A DNA stretch of 64,000 nucleotides from Pseudobacter ginsenosidimutans (GCF_007970185.1 NZ_CP042431.1:5890001-5954000), one strand, 5' to 3'. Shown: positions 7,766 to 17,223, counted from the first letter of the stretch. The notes: generated by a model from the letters alone, not told the origin. Numbers and translations are program-made.

Positions 7766-8683
7766 ATGAGCATTAATTCACAAAACGTACTGGATTATCC
7801 CAATAACAATACCATTTTCATGGTATGGAATTTTAAAGAAGGTATAGCCGTCAAAGAAGCTTTCCAAAACCTATGTGCCCTGATCAGTAACCTGAACAAT
7901 TCGGCCCGTACAAGGTTCCCCGATGCCAGAGCCAGTGTGGTGCTGGGAATTGGGTTTGAAGCCTGGCATTTGCTGGAATTGCCTTCACCGGTCCCGAAAG
8001 AATTTGAAACATTTTCGCCCATTGCAGGAGCCAAACATATGGCAGTAGCAACCAGGGGTGATTTGCATTTGCATATCCGCTCAGATGCTTTTAGCTACTG
8101 CGTGGATGCCGCTTCTGCAATAACAGATATATTACGGACTGTGGCTGTAAATGCGCAGGAAGTACATGGCTTCAGATATTGGGATAGCAGAAGTATTTTA
8201 GGATTTGTAGATGGAACTGAAAACCCGCATGGAGAAGACAGGGCGTATTTTGGACTTATCGGTGATGATGATCCCGTCTACAAAGGCGGCAGTTATCTCT
8301 TTGTACAAAAATATCTCCATGACCTGCAGGCATGGAAGTCCTTGCCGGTCATGGAGCAGGAAAAAGTAATGGGCAGATCGAAAGCCGACGATATTGAAAT
8401 GCCTGATGGTGTGAAGCCTTCCAATGCCCATTCCGCGCTGGCAAATGTGGGCGATGATGCCAGGATCGTAAGGGATAATATGCCATTTGGCAATATCGCC
8501 AGCAATGAAATGGGTACTTATTTCATCGCCTATGCCAGTTCATTTCAGACCGTAAAAAAAATGCTGACCAATATGTTTGTTGGTGTGCCGGAAGGCAACT
8601 ACGACCGCATACTGGATTTCAGCACTCCCCATACCGGCAGTTTGTTTTTTGTACCAACTTTTGAAATGCTGGAAAGCTTTTGA
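7766..8683 (+). CDS. DyP-type haem peroxidase
   Basis: 305 residues of the dye-decolourising peroxidase family, near the usual length for the YfeX-like class. The diagnostic GxxDG motif is GFVDG at 146-150, with D149 as the catalytic acid. H222 in SNAHSALANV fits the proximal haem ligand, and R236 in ARIVRDNMPFG fits the distal arginine. No signal peptide is visible, so it is probably cytosolic or an encapsulin-type cargo, although no encapsulin gene is nearby. It uses hydrogen peroxide to oxidise a still unknown substrate. It is monocistronic, divergent from the HNH gene and convergent with the MutS-like gene 26 bases downstream. Confidence 0.9.
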   Translation: MSINSQNVLDYPNNNTIFMVWNFKEGIAVKEAFQNLCALISNLNNSARTRFPDARASVVLGIGFEAWHLLELPSPVPKEFETFSPIAGAKHMAVATRGDLHLHIRSDAFSYCVDAASAITDILRTVAVNAQEVHGFRYWDSRSILGFVDGTENPHGEDRAYFGLIGDDDPVYKGGSYLFVQKYLHDLQAWKSLPVMEQEKVMGRSKADDIEMPDGVKPSNAHSALANVGDDARIVRDNMPFGNIASNEMGTYFIAYASSFQTVKKMLTNMFVGVPEGNYDRILDFSTPHTGSLFFVPTFEMLESF

Positions 8684-8687
8684 TGGG

Positions 8688-8699
8688 GGGTGTTAACCC
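8688..8699. terminator. Weak hairpin between convergent genes
   Basis: GGGT, loop GTTA, ACCC forms a 4-bp stem directly after the peroxidase stop and is followed on the plus strand by a T-rich stretch (tgttttcctgttaattt). It is short, so it is only a tentative terminator for the peroxidase gene. Confidence 0.3.
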
Positions 8700-8709
8700 T
8701 GTTTTCCTG

Positions 8710-10029
8710 TTAATTTGTTTGCAGCATTTCGAGAATGCGCTCATTCCTTATGATCATCATTCCCTGCCTGTCTTCCGTAATGCCTTCTTCCACTTTATAG
8801 GTATACCTGGGCCTGGCACCATCCATGATGGTGGGCATGAATCTGAATTGTATATTTTTCGTTTCTTTCAATGCTTCGCCAACCTCGATGATATGGGTAC
8901 TCACAATGAACAAACAATCCTGGTATTCGGCAAATGCTTCCGTTACAGCCAGCGTTCCATCGTAAGCATCTTTCACATTGGTGCCTTTGAACAGTTCATC
9001 GAACATGAGCAATAAGCGTTTTCCGCTGCTGGCTGCATCCGCAGCTTGTTTTACGCGCACCACCTCCGCATAGAAATGGCTATAACCAAGGCCGATATTA
9101 TCTGCAACGTTGATAGAGGAATACATGCCTTCACGTACCGAGAATTCAAATTGTGAAGCTGCCACCGGGAAGCCCATATGCGCGAGGTAGATGCCAATAC
9201 CGATCGATTTCATTAATGTTGATTTACCAGCCATATTTGCACCGGTGAGAAAGATCACATTTTGCGCTTCACTCATATGAATATCGTTACCGATGGCTTT
9301 ATCAATGCAGGGGTGTGCCAGATTTTTTACCTGCAATACATTCCGTTCAGGAGCTAACGCTTTCGCATACGTGAATCCTTTCTTCCTGGCAACATTACTC
9401 ACGGCAATGTATAGGTCAAGTTCATAGATGAACTGAAGCAGGTTATCCATTTCAGCGGGGAAACGGCTCTTCAGCAGATGGGCATATTGAGCAAGAAGGG
9501 TAACCGGCAGGTCTTTGTAGATATCGGTGTTACGTAATTTTTCAAGTTGTTTGTCTGACAAAACCCGGAGAAGCTGGTTGATGCGATCGGCAAGCGGGCT
9601 CTGTAGTTTCTGCAAAACTTCCAAAATACCATGACAACGGTTTATGGTAACGATAGTTGCCTGCAATCCCTGCACCGATTTCTTATACCGTTCATCGCGG
9701 GTGAGCTTGCTGAGCAGTTTCTGGGTGAGTAAGCTGGTAATGGTGGTGAAAGCACTCTTTCCGGTGCCTGCATCGAGGTATTCCCGCATGATATTCAGTT
9801 GCTGCACATCAAAGGAAAAGCTTAGGTTCGATTGCTGAAAGAAGCTGAAAACCTTACTTCGTTGATTGATGCTTTCTGCATCCAGCAGGGGATTGCGGAA
9901 CATCGTATCCAGCAATTGTTCTCCGCCACGGGTTTTAACTTCATTGAAAAGATGGTAAACCGATCCCTGCCTGAATTTTCCCAGCAGGTTCAGCTCATCC
10001 ACCGTTTGTTTATCTGTATTGAATTGCAT
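8710..10029 (-). CDS. Short MutS-like ATPase A, copy 1
   Basis: 439 residues comprising the MutS lever/clamp region (residues 1-240) and the MutS ATPase (about 250-430). Walker A is TGANMAGKST at 262-271, Walker B plus the following loop is MFDELFKGTN at about 342-351, and the switch His sits in STHI at 377-380. The mismatch-binding domain with its Phe-x-Glu motif, the connector domain and a C-terminal Smr nuclease domain are all absent, so this is neither MutS nor MutS2. A second, different MutS-like gene lies directly upstream, suggesting a heterodimer. It is the last gene of the copy-1 operon. A close copy is at 26355-27671. Biological role unknown. Confidence 0.88.
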   Translation of the reverse strand: MQFNTDKQTVDELNLLGKFRQGSVYHLFNEVKTRGGEQLLDTMFRNPLLDAESINQRSKVFSFFQQSNLSFSFDVQQLNIMREYLDAGTGKSAFTTITSLLTQKLLSKLTRDERYKKSVQGLQATIVTINRCHGILEVLQKLQSPLADRINQLLRVLSDKQLEKLRNTDIYKDLPVTLLAQYAHLLKSRFPAEMDNLLQFIYELDLYIAVSNVARKKGFTYAKALAPERNVLQVKNLAHPCIDKAIGNDIHMSEAQNVIFLTGANMAGKSTLMKSIGIGIYLAHMGFPVAASQFEFSVREGMYSSINVADNIGLGYSHFYAEVVRVKQAADAASSGKRLLLMFDELFKGTNVKDAYDGTLAVTEAFAEYQDCLFIVSTHIIEVGEALKETKNIQFRFMPTIMDGARPRYTYKVEEGITEDRQGMMIIRNERILEMLQTN

Positions 10030-10057
10030 TATTTAAGATTTAATCAGCGTGTGCCCA

Positions 10058-10157
10058 GTCGCTCGCCTCCGGCGAGTGACTTTTGTTTGTTCGCCTCCGG
10101 CGAACACGGTGTCGCCGGAGGCGACAAAATAGTGGTCACTCACCGGAGGCGAGCGAC
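10058..10157. repeat. Four-hairpin palindrome array, copy 1
   Basis: Between the two MutS-like genes lie four GC-rich palindromes built on cgcctccggcg or its complement: 10058-10080, 10089-10105, 10111-10125 and 10135-10157. Stems are 6-10 bp with TCC or GGA loops. The first and last are also complementary to each other, so a larger foldback is possible. The last palindrome contains the stop codon and final residues (LASGE) of the MutS-B gene. The equivalent array occurs at 27701-27792. It could act as an RNA stability or intra-operon attenuation element. Confidence 0.75.
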
Positions 10158-11479
10158 TGCGGCACTCCGACAATTCGTTGGACTGCCCGCTTGCGGCCAT
10201 TCTTCAAGGTTTCCAGGATGCCTTCATTCCGGATGATGATCATACCGTGGCGGTCAGCAGTAATGCCGCGCTCTAACGTATAGGTATATTCGGGTACGTT
10301 TCCGTTCATTCTTGTAGGCAAAAACTGGAAACCGATACTCGGCACCTGCTTCAAACGTTCTCCTGCTTCCACAATATGGGAAGAGATGATGAACATACTG
10401 TTCTTCTTTGCCGCAAAGGCAATGGTGATCTCCACAGTGGCTTCATGCGCATCTTTCACATTGGTGCCGCGGAACATTTCATCAAAAATGATGAAGAGCG
10501 ATTTATTCGCCTGCAGTTCCGACGCCACTTTCTTCACTCTTAACACTTCCGCATAGAAATGGCTGGCGCCGATGCCGAGATTGTCAGGCAGGTTAATAGT
10601 GGTATAAATACCATCAAGTACAGAGAATTCCATCTCGGATGCCGCTACCGGAAAACCAATATGCGCCACATATACTGCTGTACTCACAGATCTTAAAAAC
10701 GTAGACTTACCTGCCATGTTTGCGCCAGTGAGAAAAACCACGTTATTTGAGGCATCCATCGAAAAATCATTGCTCACCGGTTTCGCCAGCTCAGGATGAT
10801 AAACACCTTTGAGGCGAAGAATGCTTTTTCCCTTTTCTAAGGCTTTGGGAAATACGAAATTTCTTTCACGCGCTACTTTGGCCACAGAAAGATAAACATC
10901 CAGTTGATAGATCTGCGCCAATAATTGTTCAATCTTGCCACGCTCACGATGCCGGAACAACAGGTCATAAGCTGTGATGGCGGCATAGGAGAGCTTCCCT
11001 TTTTGCTGCTCCCGCAGTACCGGTTCAAAAGCAGGGTCGAGGAGGAGGGAGGCAATCGCCTCCCTTTCCTTTGACCAGGATTTCATGGCTATGACCTCCT
11101 TTGTATCTATGAAAGTTTTGATCTGCTGCACCAATGTGATCAGTGCCGTGACGCCATTGCTGATCTCTTTTTCACTCAATACGGAATGTTGTGTTCCTTG
11201 TTTTTTCTGTTCATCCGCCGCAAGCAAATATTTTTCCGCCATATCAAATAGTGCGCCTTCAAAAGGGAAGCGCATATTCATGCCCGCGAAACTTTTGATG
11301 ATATCGCTTCTTCGGTTGATCTCCTGCTGATCACACAATGGTTTAGTGAACATCTCTTTCAATACTGCTTCTGCACCGCGGGTATGTGAATAATTGTAGA
11401 GATCAAATAATCCCTGGCTGTCGCGCTTTCCGAAGATCCGCAGATCTTCTATCGTTTGTTCATCAGTTTGTAAATACAT
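10136..11479 (-). CDS. Short MutS-like ATPase B, copy 1
   Basis: 447 residues, same domain plan as its downstream neighbour but clearly diverged from it, so A and B are paralogues. Walker A TGANMAGKST is at 251-260, the Walker B region IIFDEMFRGTN at 330-340 and SSHI at 366-369. The N-terminal lever segment reads SHTRGAEAVLKEMF. There is no mismatch-recognition or nuclease domain. The C-terminal tail GRKRAVQRIVGVPQSLASGE is basic and its end is encoded inside a palindrome. It follows the GldFG-A gene by 6 bases. It probably pairs with MutS-like A. Mismatch repair seems unlikely from the missing domains. Confidence 0.87.
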   Translation of the reverse strand: MYLQTDEQTIEDLRIFGKRDSQGLFDLYNYSHTRGAEAVLKEMFTKPLCDQQEINRRSDIIKSFAGMNMRFPFEGALFDMAEKYLLAADEQKKQGTQHSVLSEKEISNGVTALITLVQQIKTFIDTKEVIAMKSWSKEREAIASLLLDPAFEPVLREQQKGKLSYAAITAYDLLFRHRERGKIEQLLAQIYQLDVYLSVAKVARERNFVFPKALEKGKSILRLKGVYHPELAKPVSNDFSMDASNNVVFLTGANMAGKSTFLRSVSTAVYVAHIGFPVAASEMEFSVLDGIYTTINLPDNLGIGASHFYAEVLRVKKVASELQANKSLFIIFDEMFRGTNVKDAHEATVEITIAFAAKKNSMFIISSHIVEAGERLKQVPSIGFQFLPTRMNGNVPEYTYTLERGITADRHGMIIIRNEGILETLKNGRKRAVQRIVGVPQSLASGE

Positions 11480-11485
11480 CTTTTA

Positions 11486-13825
11486 TTATTTTCTTTTCCG
11501 GCGGATCAGGAGTACGGTGCCGCCTATTAATATGATTGCCGGCAATACCCATACAAATGCAATTTTTTGATAGTAGGCGGTGCGTTCACCAATGGTCATA
11601 AAGAGGTCCCGGGGATCTGGTCTAGGCATAAAGACAGGGAATTGATTATTCGTTAACCAGCTATAGGATGACATCAGAATAGTAAAGTTGACCGGAAGAT
11701 CGCCGACTCGCAGGTTGCCGGCAAAATCAGCATCCCCGGCAATCACCACCCGTTGTTCTTTGCCATTGACGGTGCGCGTCATTTTTTGCAGGGGCTTGAA
11801 CGAATGCCCTCCGATATCGCCTTCCATTGGATTGAAGGGAGGTAGAATGGAATCTATCACAACAGGGCCGGCTTTCAGCCATGTTTTGTCAGCCAACGTA
11901 ACAGCCAGTGAATCTGACCTGAATCCCTTTTCACCGGTAACAGTAATACCTGTGACGCCAGGCATCAGGAGACGAATTGTATCACCCCTCTTTAGCTTTT
12001 TCGATGCTGCCAGGTCTTCCGAAAGTCCACCGCAGGCCTTCGTCAATAAAGGGAATACCTTGTCAGGTGTTTCGTCGGGGGTGGGCTGCAGTATTTGTCC
12101 ATGCATCAGCTGAACGCCGAGATGCGACAATAATGGATTCACCACATATTGTTTTCCTGGTTCACTGCTTACCATCAGATTGCCTCCCTTATCGATATAG
12201 TTCTTCAATTTGTCCATCACTACCGGGCCCAGGTCCATTTTGGGATCGGCCAAAATCAGCGCATTCAAATCATTTGGAATATCCTGTGAAGAAAGGTTGA
12301 TAGTATCAACATCAAAACCGGTATTCAGCAGGGAAACCCGCATGCCTTTATGGGCAGAATGAAGCGCATACTCACGTTCTCCCGTCTTAATGATACTGCG
12401 TTCCAATTCACCAGTTACAAATCCTACCTGCGGCATATCTGTCCCCAACACGCGTTTGAGCGCCGCTATCATATTTGATTCGTCCGGCCAGCAACGGGTA
12501 TCAGCGTAAGTCCGGAGGAAAGTGGTGCGCCCCTTGTACTTCAGTTGCATCACCAGATGGTACCCTTCAGGATTGAGGTCAATAACCTTGCGCATTTCAT
12601 CTGGTGCTTTGAACATATCCAGGCTGGCGTCGATCAACTCTGCCGTCTCTGTTGCTATCTCAGTCAAAGGCTTACCCGGGAATCCACGGTATAATGCACT
12701 ATCGTCATGTGCAGGATCATTGTCATAATAATACTCATACTTAAAACGAATATCCGGTTTGAAACGGAGGTAAGGCTCCCAGAGACCATCCAGGTAATTT
12801 GAATTACGCGCTTCGGGCATACCCCGCCCGAGCCCCCTTCCCAATAAATTAGTGTAGAGTGTAACTTCCAGTGCACTGTCCTTACTGAACTCACGTAAGG
12901 TGGCTTGTGTTTTGGCATGAATGGTATTCTGATTCCCGGCAGAAGTATCCCAATAACCAGTCAAAGCCGGCCGTGAACTGACATAACCAATGCATACTAC
13001 CACTACAAACACCGCAAGGTATCTTCCCACTTTGATGAATGAGGATTTGGATTGTCTGTTATTTTGTAGCCTGATGAATGTGAAAGCCATGAACATGAAC
13101 GTAATCACTACAAAATAAATCACATCCTTTGTTACAATCAATCCATAAAGCATTTTATTGGTCCGGTTTTGCAGCGAAAGCAGGTATGTAAGGTCACGTA
13201 CAAAATCGTACCGTTGCCATAAGCTCCCAATATGAGTCAGTATGAATAACACCACAAAAGTAGCGAGGGCAGATACGATCTGGTACGAGCTCAGGCAGCT
13301 CATGAACATACCGATAGCAGAATAGGTACAGATCAACAGGTAAAAGCCCAGCGCTGCCGACAACAACATCCCATGATCTGCGTGTTTGATCTCCACGATA
13401 CCGGCTACAAGAAAAAGTGTAATGATCAGCAGCAACAACAGGTTGTACAGCATGATGCCAATATATTTACCAAGGACCACCCTTCGCAGGTTTACCGGGG
13501 AGGAAAAAAGTAAGGCAGTGGTGCCGCTATTCACTTCCCGGCTGATCAAACCCATAGTAAGAATAGGAATGAACAAGTACAGGTTGCGTGTGATAATATG
13601 GAGAAACGATTTAGTATAAAAAATATCTTTTGTCAGAGATTCCGCCGCCCCTGTATAAGAGGGCATATTTTTCAAAAGAATTTCCTGGGTATTAGCCCAA
13701 TCATAAACCGGTCCGGTAAAGAAAACGGCACACTGGACCAGGAAGACGAGGAGGAAGAACCAGGCAATAGGTGAGTAAAACAAGTATCGAAACTCGTTTT
13801 TTGCTATACTGAATATAACCTTCAT
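11486..13825 (-). CDS. GldF-GldG fusion ABC permease A, copy 1
   Basis: 779 residues. The first 270 or so form an ABC-2 type permease beginning MKVIFSIAKNEFRYLFYSPIAWF, with six hydrophobic segments and the MGLISREVNSGT coupling region. From about residue 285 to 740 it is a GldG-like auxiliary domain (ALTGYWDTSAG...ALILADPKMDLGP...GGNLMVSSEPGKQYVVNPLL), which would face the periplasm. A last helix ends VLLIRRKRK. In gliding bacteria GldF and GldG are usually separate proteins; here they are one chain. It is the downstream member of a permease pair served by the ABC ATPase at 16200. Substrate unknown. Confidence 0.87.
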   Translation of the reverse strand: MKVIFSIAKNEFRYLFYSPIAWFFLLVFLVQCAVFFTGPVYDWANTQEILLKNMPSYTGAAESLTKDIFYTKSFLHIITRNLYLFIPILTMGLISREVNSGTTALLFSSPVNLRRVVLGKYIGIMLYNLLLLLIITLFLVAGIVEIKHADHGMLLSAALGFYLLICTYSAIGMFMSCLSSYQIVSALATFVVLFILTHIGSLWQRYDFVRDLTYLLSLQNRTNKMLYGLIVTKDVIYFVVITFMFMAFTFIRLQNNRQSKSSFIKVGRYLAVFVVVVCIGYVSSRPALTGYWDTSAGNQNTIHAKTQATLREFSKDSALEVTLYTNLLGRGLGRGMPEARNSNYLDGLWEPYLRFKPDIRFKYEYYYDNDPAHDDSALYRGFPGKPLTEIATETAELIDASLDMFKAPDEMRKVIDLNPEGYHLVMQLKYKGRTTFLRTYADTRCWPDESNMIAALKRVLGTDMPQVGFVTGELERSIIKTGEREYALHSAHKGMRVSLLNTGFDVDTINLSSQDIPNDLNALILADPKMDLGPVVMDKLKNYIDKGGNLMVSSEPGKQYVVNPLLSHLGVQLMHGQILQPTPDETPDKVFPLLTKACGGLSEDLAASKKLKRGDTIRLLMPGVTGITVTGEKGFRSDSLAVTLADKTWLKAGPVVIDSILPPFNPMEGDIGGHSFKPLQKMTRTVNGKEQRVVIAGDADFAGNLRVGDLPVNFTILMSSYSWLTNNQFPVFMPRPDPRDLFMTIGERTAYYQKIAFVWVLPAIILIGGTVLLIRRKRK

Positions 13826-13838
13826 GGCAACGATTTAT

Positions 13839-16177
13839 TTATTTTCTTTTTCTTCTGATTAAAATGACAGTACCTGTTACCAGTACTACTGCTGGCAGGA
13901 TCCAAAGCAATAGTATTCTTTGAACGCTTGCACCAGCCGGGCTCAACAGGAAGACATTGTCATTAGCTCTTGGGTAGGGAGTGTATACAGGAAATTGGTT
14001 GTAGGATAGCCAGCTATAAAGAGGATCAATAAGACTATTCTTTTGCCGAAAATTACTGAGGAAATCCGCGTCTCCCGCAATGATGATGCGTTGTTCTTTG
14101 TTATTGCGTTGTCTTGATAACGCTATAGCAGTAGCGAAAGATGTTGACTTGATATCGCCCTCATGCGAACTGAACACGGGCGTAATGGAATCCAACACCA
14201 GCTTGCCTGCTTTCAGCCATGCCCTTCCCGGGCTGGTCATGTACAGGGGTTTAACGGTAAAGCCGCTACTGTCAGACCAGGAAATCCCTGTTGCTCCTGC
14301 AAAACCGGCTCTCAAACTGTCTGCCCTGCTGCCGTGTTCCCATATATATTTGCGTTGTAACAATGCAGTATGCTCTGCCAGATCAAAAGCACCAAACGTA
14401 TAGTAATAGGTTATTTTATCCGGTGTTTCGTCCCTGCTGGGCTCCACCAGCTGGCCATTGCTGAACTGAACGCCCGTTTGAGACAGCAGCGGGTTCAGCA
14501 CATACTGCTTGCCAGGCTCGCCCGTCACCAGCATGTTACCACCATTATCGATATAATTTTGCAGCTTGTTCAATACCGTTGGCGTCAGATCCATTTTTGG
14601 ATCCGCCATTACCAGGAGGGATGCCGAATCCGGTATTGGCTGAGTAGAGAGATTAAGACTATCGGCATCAAAGCCTGTATTGATCAGAGCGAAACGATTA
14701 CCCTTGTCCAGCACATGAGTAAAGTATTCCCTTTCTCCTGTTTTGTAGACACTGCGCTCTAAGTTTCCCGTAACAAAGTACACTTTGGGAATTGGCTCCT
14801 CCAGCAATCTGCTGAAAGCTGCATTCATATTTTGCTGATCAGGCAGCATCTTTGAATCAATATAAAATCTTACCAGCGTACTACGTCCCTTGTATTTCAG
14901 CTTCATCACTATCTGGTAATCCTCTGGGGCAAGATCGATCTCCTTACTTATCTTTTCGTATGGTTTGAACATCGCTGAGTCTACCTTTTTTAGTTTCGCA
15001 GTCAGCCCCACAATTTCCTGCAGGCTTTTCCCGGGGTATATATCAAAAATGTTCTCAGTGGATTCGGTTAATGCATAATAATATTCATACTTAAAATCGA
15101 TATCAGTCTTGAAACGTTGGTATCCCTCCCATAATCCGGCAATATAAAAATTGCGGGAACTCGGAAAGCCCAATGATCCATGAATAGCAAAGAGGTTGGT
15201 ATACAATGTTACTTCCAACGGCGCCTCGTTGAACCTTTTTAATAATTGTTGTGTTCTTGGATGGACCGTATTTGATTTAGTAGCCGTAGTGTCAAAATAA
15301 CCTGTGAACAGTGGCCGTGAACTGATATAACCAAGTACAAGCGCTCCGGCAACTATGGCCATGTATCTGCTCATTTTCAGATACCAGGGCCTGGTTTCCT
15401 GCCCGGCCTTCAATTTCAACAAGGTGAATCCTGTGAACATGGCCATGATAATGAGGTAGTACAAAACATCTTTGGTAGTGAGCAATCCCAGGATCATCTT
15501 TTCCAATCGTCCGCCCAGGGAAAGAAACGAGGTCAGGTCCCTTATAAAATCGTACTGCTGCCATAATCCGCCGATACTACTCAAAAAGAACAGTACAATA
15601 AAGGTGGCTACAGCCGACACTACCTGGTAAGTAGTCAGGGAAGACATAAAGATGCCGATGGCGGTCAGTGTGGTAAAAAACAGGTAGAGCCCCAGACTCG
15701 CACATAGCAAGGGTGGAACATCCAATGATTTGATGGTGGTAAATCCTGCTACCATAAAAATGCCAACAACCGATACCAACAGGAGATTATAAATAGCCAT
15801 CCCCAGAAATTTTCCCAGTACTATGTTACGGAGCTTCACAGGGGAAGAATACAATAGCCTGATGGTGCCATTATTGAATTCCCGGCCGATGACCCCATGG
15901 TCAATAGCGGTACAAACAGAAAGAGATGTGGCAGTATGGTGAAGATGAAACCTCCCTGCATATTCAGGTAGAAGCCACTGGTGAAAGAATCGAAAAACGA
16001 AAGTGTTATATCCGGATGGTTTTTATAGGTCAGGTGCATCATTTTTGCAGTGAAGGAAATGATGTTGGTATAATAAAAGGCACACATCGCCATCATCACA
16101 ACGGTAACAAACCAGGCGATGGGTGAATAGAACAGGTTCCGGAGCTCATTCTTGGCTATTTGAAATATAATGCGCAT
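13839..16177 (-). pseudogene. GldF-GldG fusion ABC permease B, copy 1, frameshifted
   Basis: Compared with the intact copy at 31472-33811, this gene is interrupted. The first frame (16177 down to 15836) encodes MRIIFQIAKNELRNLFYSP and the first permease helices up to LLTMG, then goes out of frame. The second frame (from about 15895 to 13839) resumes with VIGREF and continues to the usual VILIRRKRK end. The shift falls in the CCCC run at 15893-15896 (GGGG on the coding strand): one extra G would restore MGVIGREF. The rest shows no decay, so it is either a recent mutation, a phase-variable or slippage site, or a sequencing error. The sense is an ABC-2 permease plus GldG-like domain. Confidence 0.85.
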
Positions 16178-16199
16178 GGATTATTTTTTGGATAGATGA

Positions 16200-17117
16200 T
16201 TATGCGTGCTGAGAGGATAGCTGTTTGAATATGTCATCGAGAAGACCTTTATCAAATCCTATTTCAGTCAACCGCCATCCATACTGTACACTGGCGGTTA
16301 CCAGTCTTTCCCTGATGTCCGGATCGCCATCGTAATAAATGCGTACCTGCGTAGGCGTTAGGAACTCAACGGAGCTTACACCCTTTACCTGCTGCAGGTC
16401 TTCTTTCGAAGGGGGATTCTCCAGGGTGACGAGAACGGTGCTGGCCTTTGAATAATTATTGAATGCCTCCATGGTATCTGAAAACACGATCCTTCCGCTT
16501 TCTACCATGATGATCTCCCGGCAGAGCAGGTTGATCTCTGATAAGATATGTGAGGACAACAGCACTGTATGTTCCTGGGAAATTTCCCGGATCAGCTTGC
16601 GCGCTTCGATCAGTTGATTCGGGTCCAGTCCATTGGTTGGTTCATCCATCACCACCAGTTTGGGTTTATGGATAATGGATTGGGCGATGCCTACCCGCTG
16701 GCGATAACCTCCTGATAGATTTTTGATCAGCCGGGAACTGAAATGCGCAATACCACAACGCTCTTTCACTTCCTCTACAGCAGGTTTTATTTTATGTTTC
16801 TCTATCAGTCGAAGGTTCGCACAGTAGGTGAGGTATTCATCGATAGTAAGGTCAGTATACAAAGGCGGTGTTTGTGGCAGGAAGCCGATCTCTCTCTTGG
16901 CTGCTTCCGGATCTTTTCGGGCATCTATGCCATTTATATAAACATTGCCTTCCGTCTGGTTGAGCGTACCACAAATGATATTCATGGTAGTGGATTTTCC
17001 GGCGCCATTGGAGCCCAGTAAACCAATGATGCCATGTTCCGCGATCTCAATATTGATATCACGAATGGCCCAGCTACTACTATAGCGATGAGAGAGATTT
17101 TCAGTTTTTAAGATCAT
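16200..17117 (-). CDS. ABC transporter ATP-binding protein (GldA-like), copy 1
   Basis: 305 residues from MILKTENLSHRY at 17117. Walker A GSNGAGKST is at 35-43, the signature LSGGYRQRVGIAQ, Walker B LVVMDEPTNGLDP and the H-loop SSHIL all follow in order, and a C-terminal 80-residue domain (LVTLENPPS...DIFKQLSS) is typical of GldA/ABC-2 ATPases. An open frame extends 33 codons upstream, but the duplicate gene at 33832 lacks it, and that stretch holds a conserved dyad, so the shorter start is chosen. The partners are the two GldFG permeases downstream. Because both permease genes in the cassette follow one ATPase gene, a homodimeric ATPase with a permease heterodimer is the likely assembly. Confidence 0.92.
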   Translation of the reverse strand: MILKTENLSHRYSSSWAIRDINIEIAEHGIIGLLGSNGAGKSTTMNIICGTLNQTEGNVYINGIDARKDPEAAKREIGFLPQTPPLYTDLTIDEYLTYCANLRLIEKHKIKPAVEEVKERCGIAHFSSRLIKNLSGGYRQRVGIAQSIIHKPKLVVMDEPTNGLDPNQLIEARKLIREISQEHTVLLSSHILSEINLLCREIIMVESGRIVFSDTMEAFNNYSKASTVLVTLENPPSKEDLQQVKGVSSVEFLTPTQVRIYYDGDPDIRERLVTASVQYGWRLTEIGFDKGLLDDIFKQLSSQHA

Positions 17118-17137
17118 ACATTGAATGTTTATGAGTA

Positions 17138-17202
17138 TTTGACAAGGGTATGAGCTGGCCTGACCGATACAGTAAACCGTATCAACCGGGGTGTTTGTCA
17201 GA
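17138..17202 (-). promoter_or_regulatory. Nested dyad in leader of the ABC ATPase gene, copy 1
   Basis: Between the sigma factor stop and the ATPase start, outer arms 17138-17145 and 17195-17202 (TGACAA with TTGTCA as core) enclose an inner dyad GATAC (17166-17170), 8-base spacer, GTATC (17179-17183). The same nested arrangement is found at 34781-34827 with a compensatory T-A to G-C change in the outer stem. It may be a folded mRNA leader or an operator for internal initiation. Confidence 0.45.
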
Positions 17203-17223
17203 CTGCCCGAAAGCAAGCTGGCA

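Noticed and set aside
10058-10157. Possible CRISPR-like repeat array
   Set aside because: Only four palindromes of unequal length with short, irregular spacers; no cas genes. They are hairpins in a leader between two genes.
17118-17216. 33-residue N-terminal extension of the copy-1 ABC ATPase
   Set aside because: Absent in the otherwise near-identical copy 2, and it covers a conserved dyad. The internal ATG at 17117 gives the standard family start.
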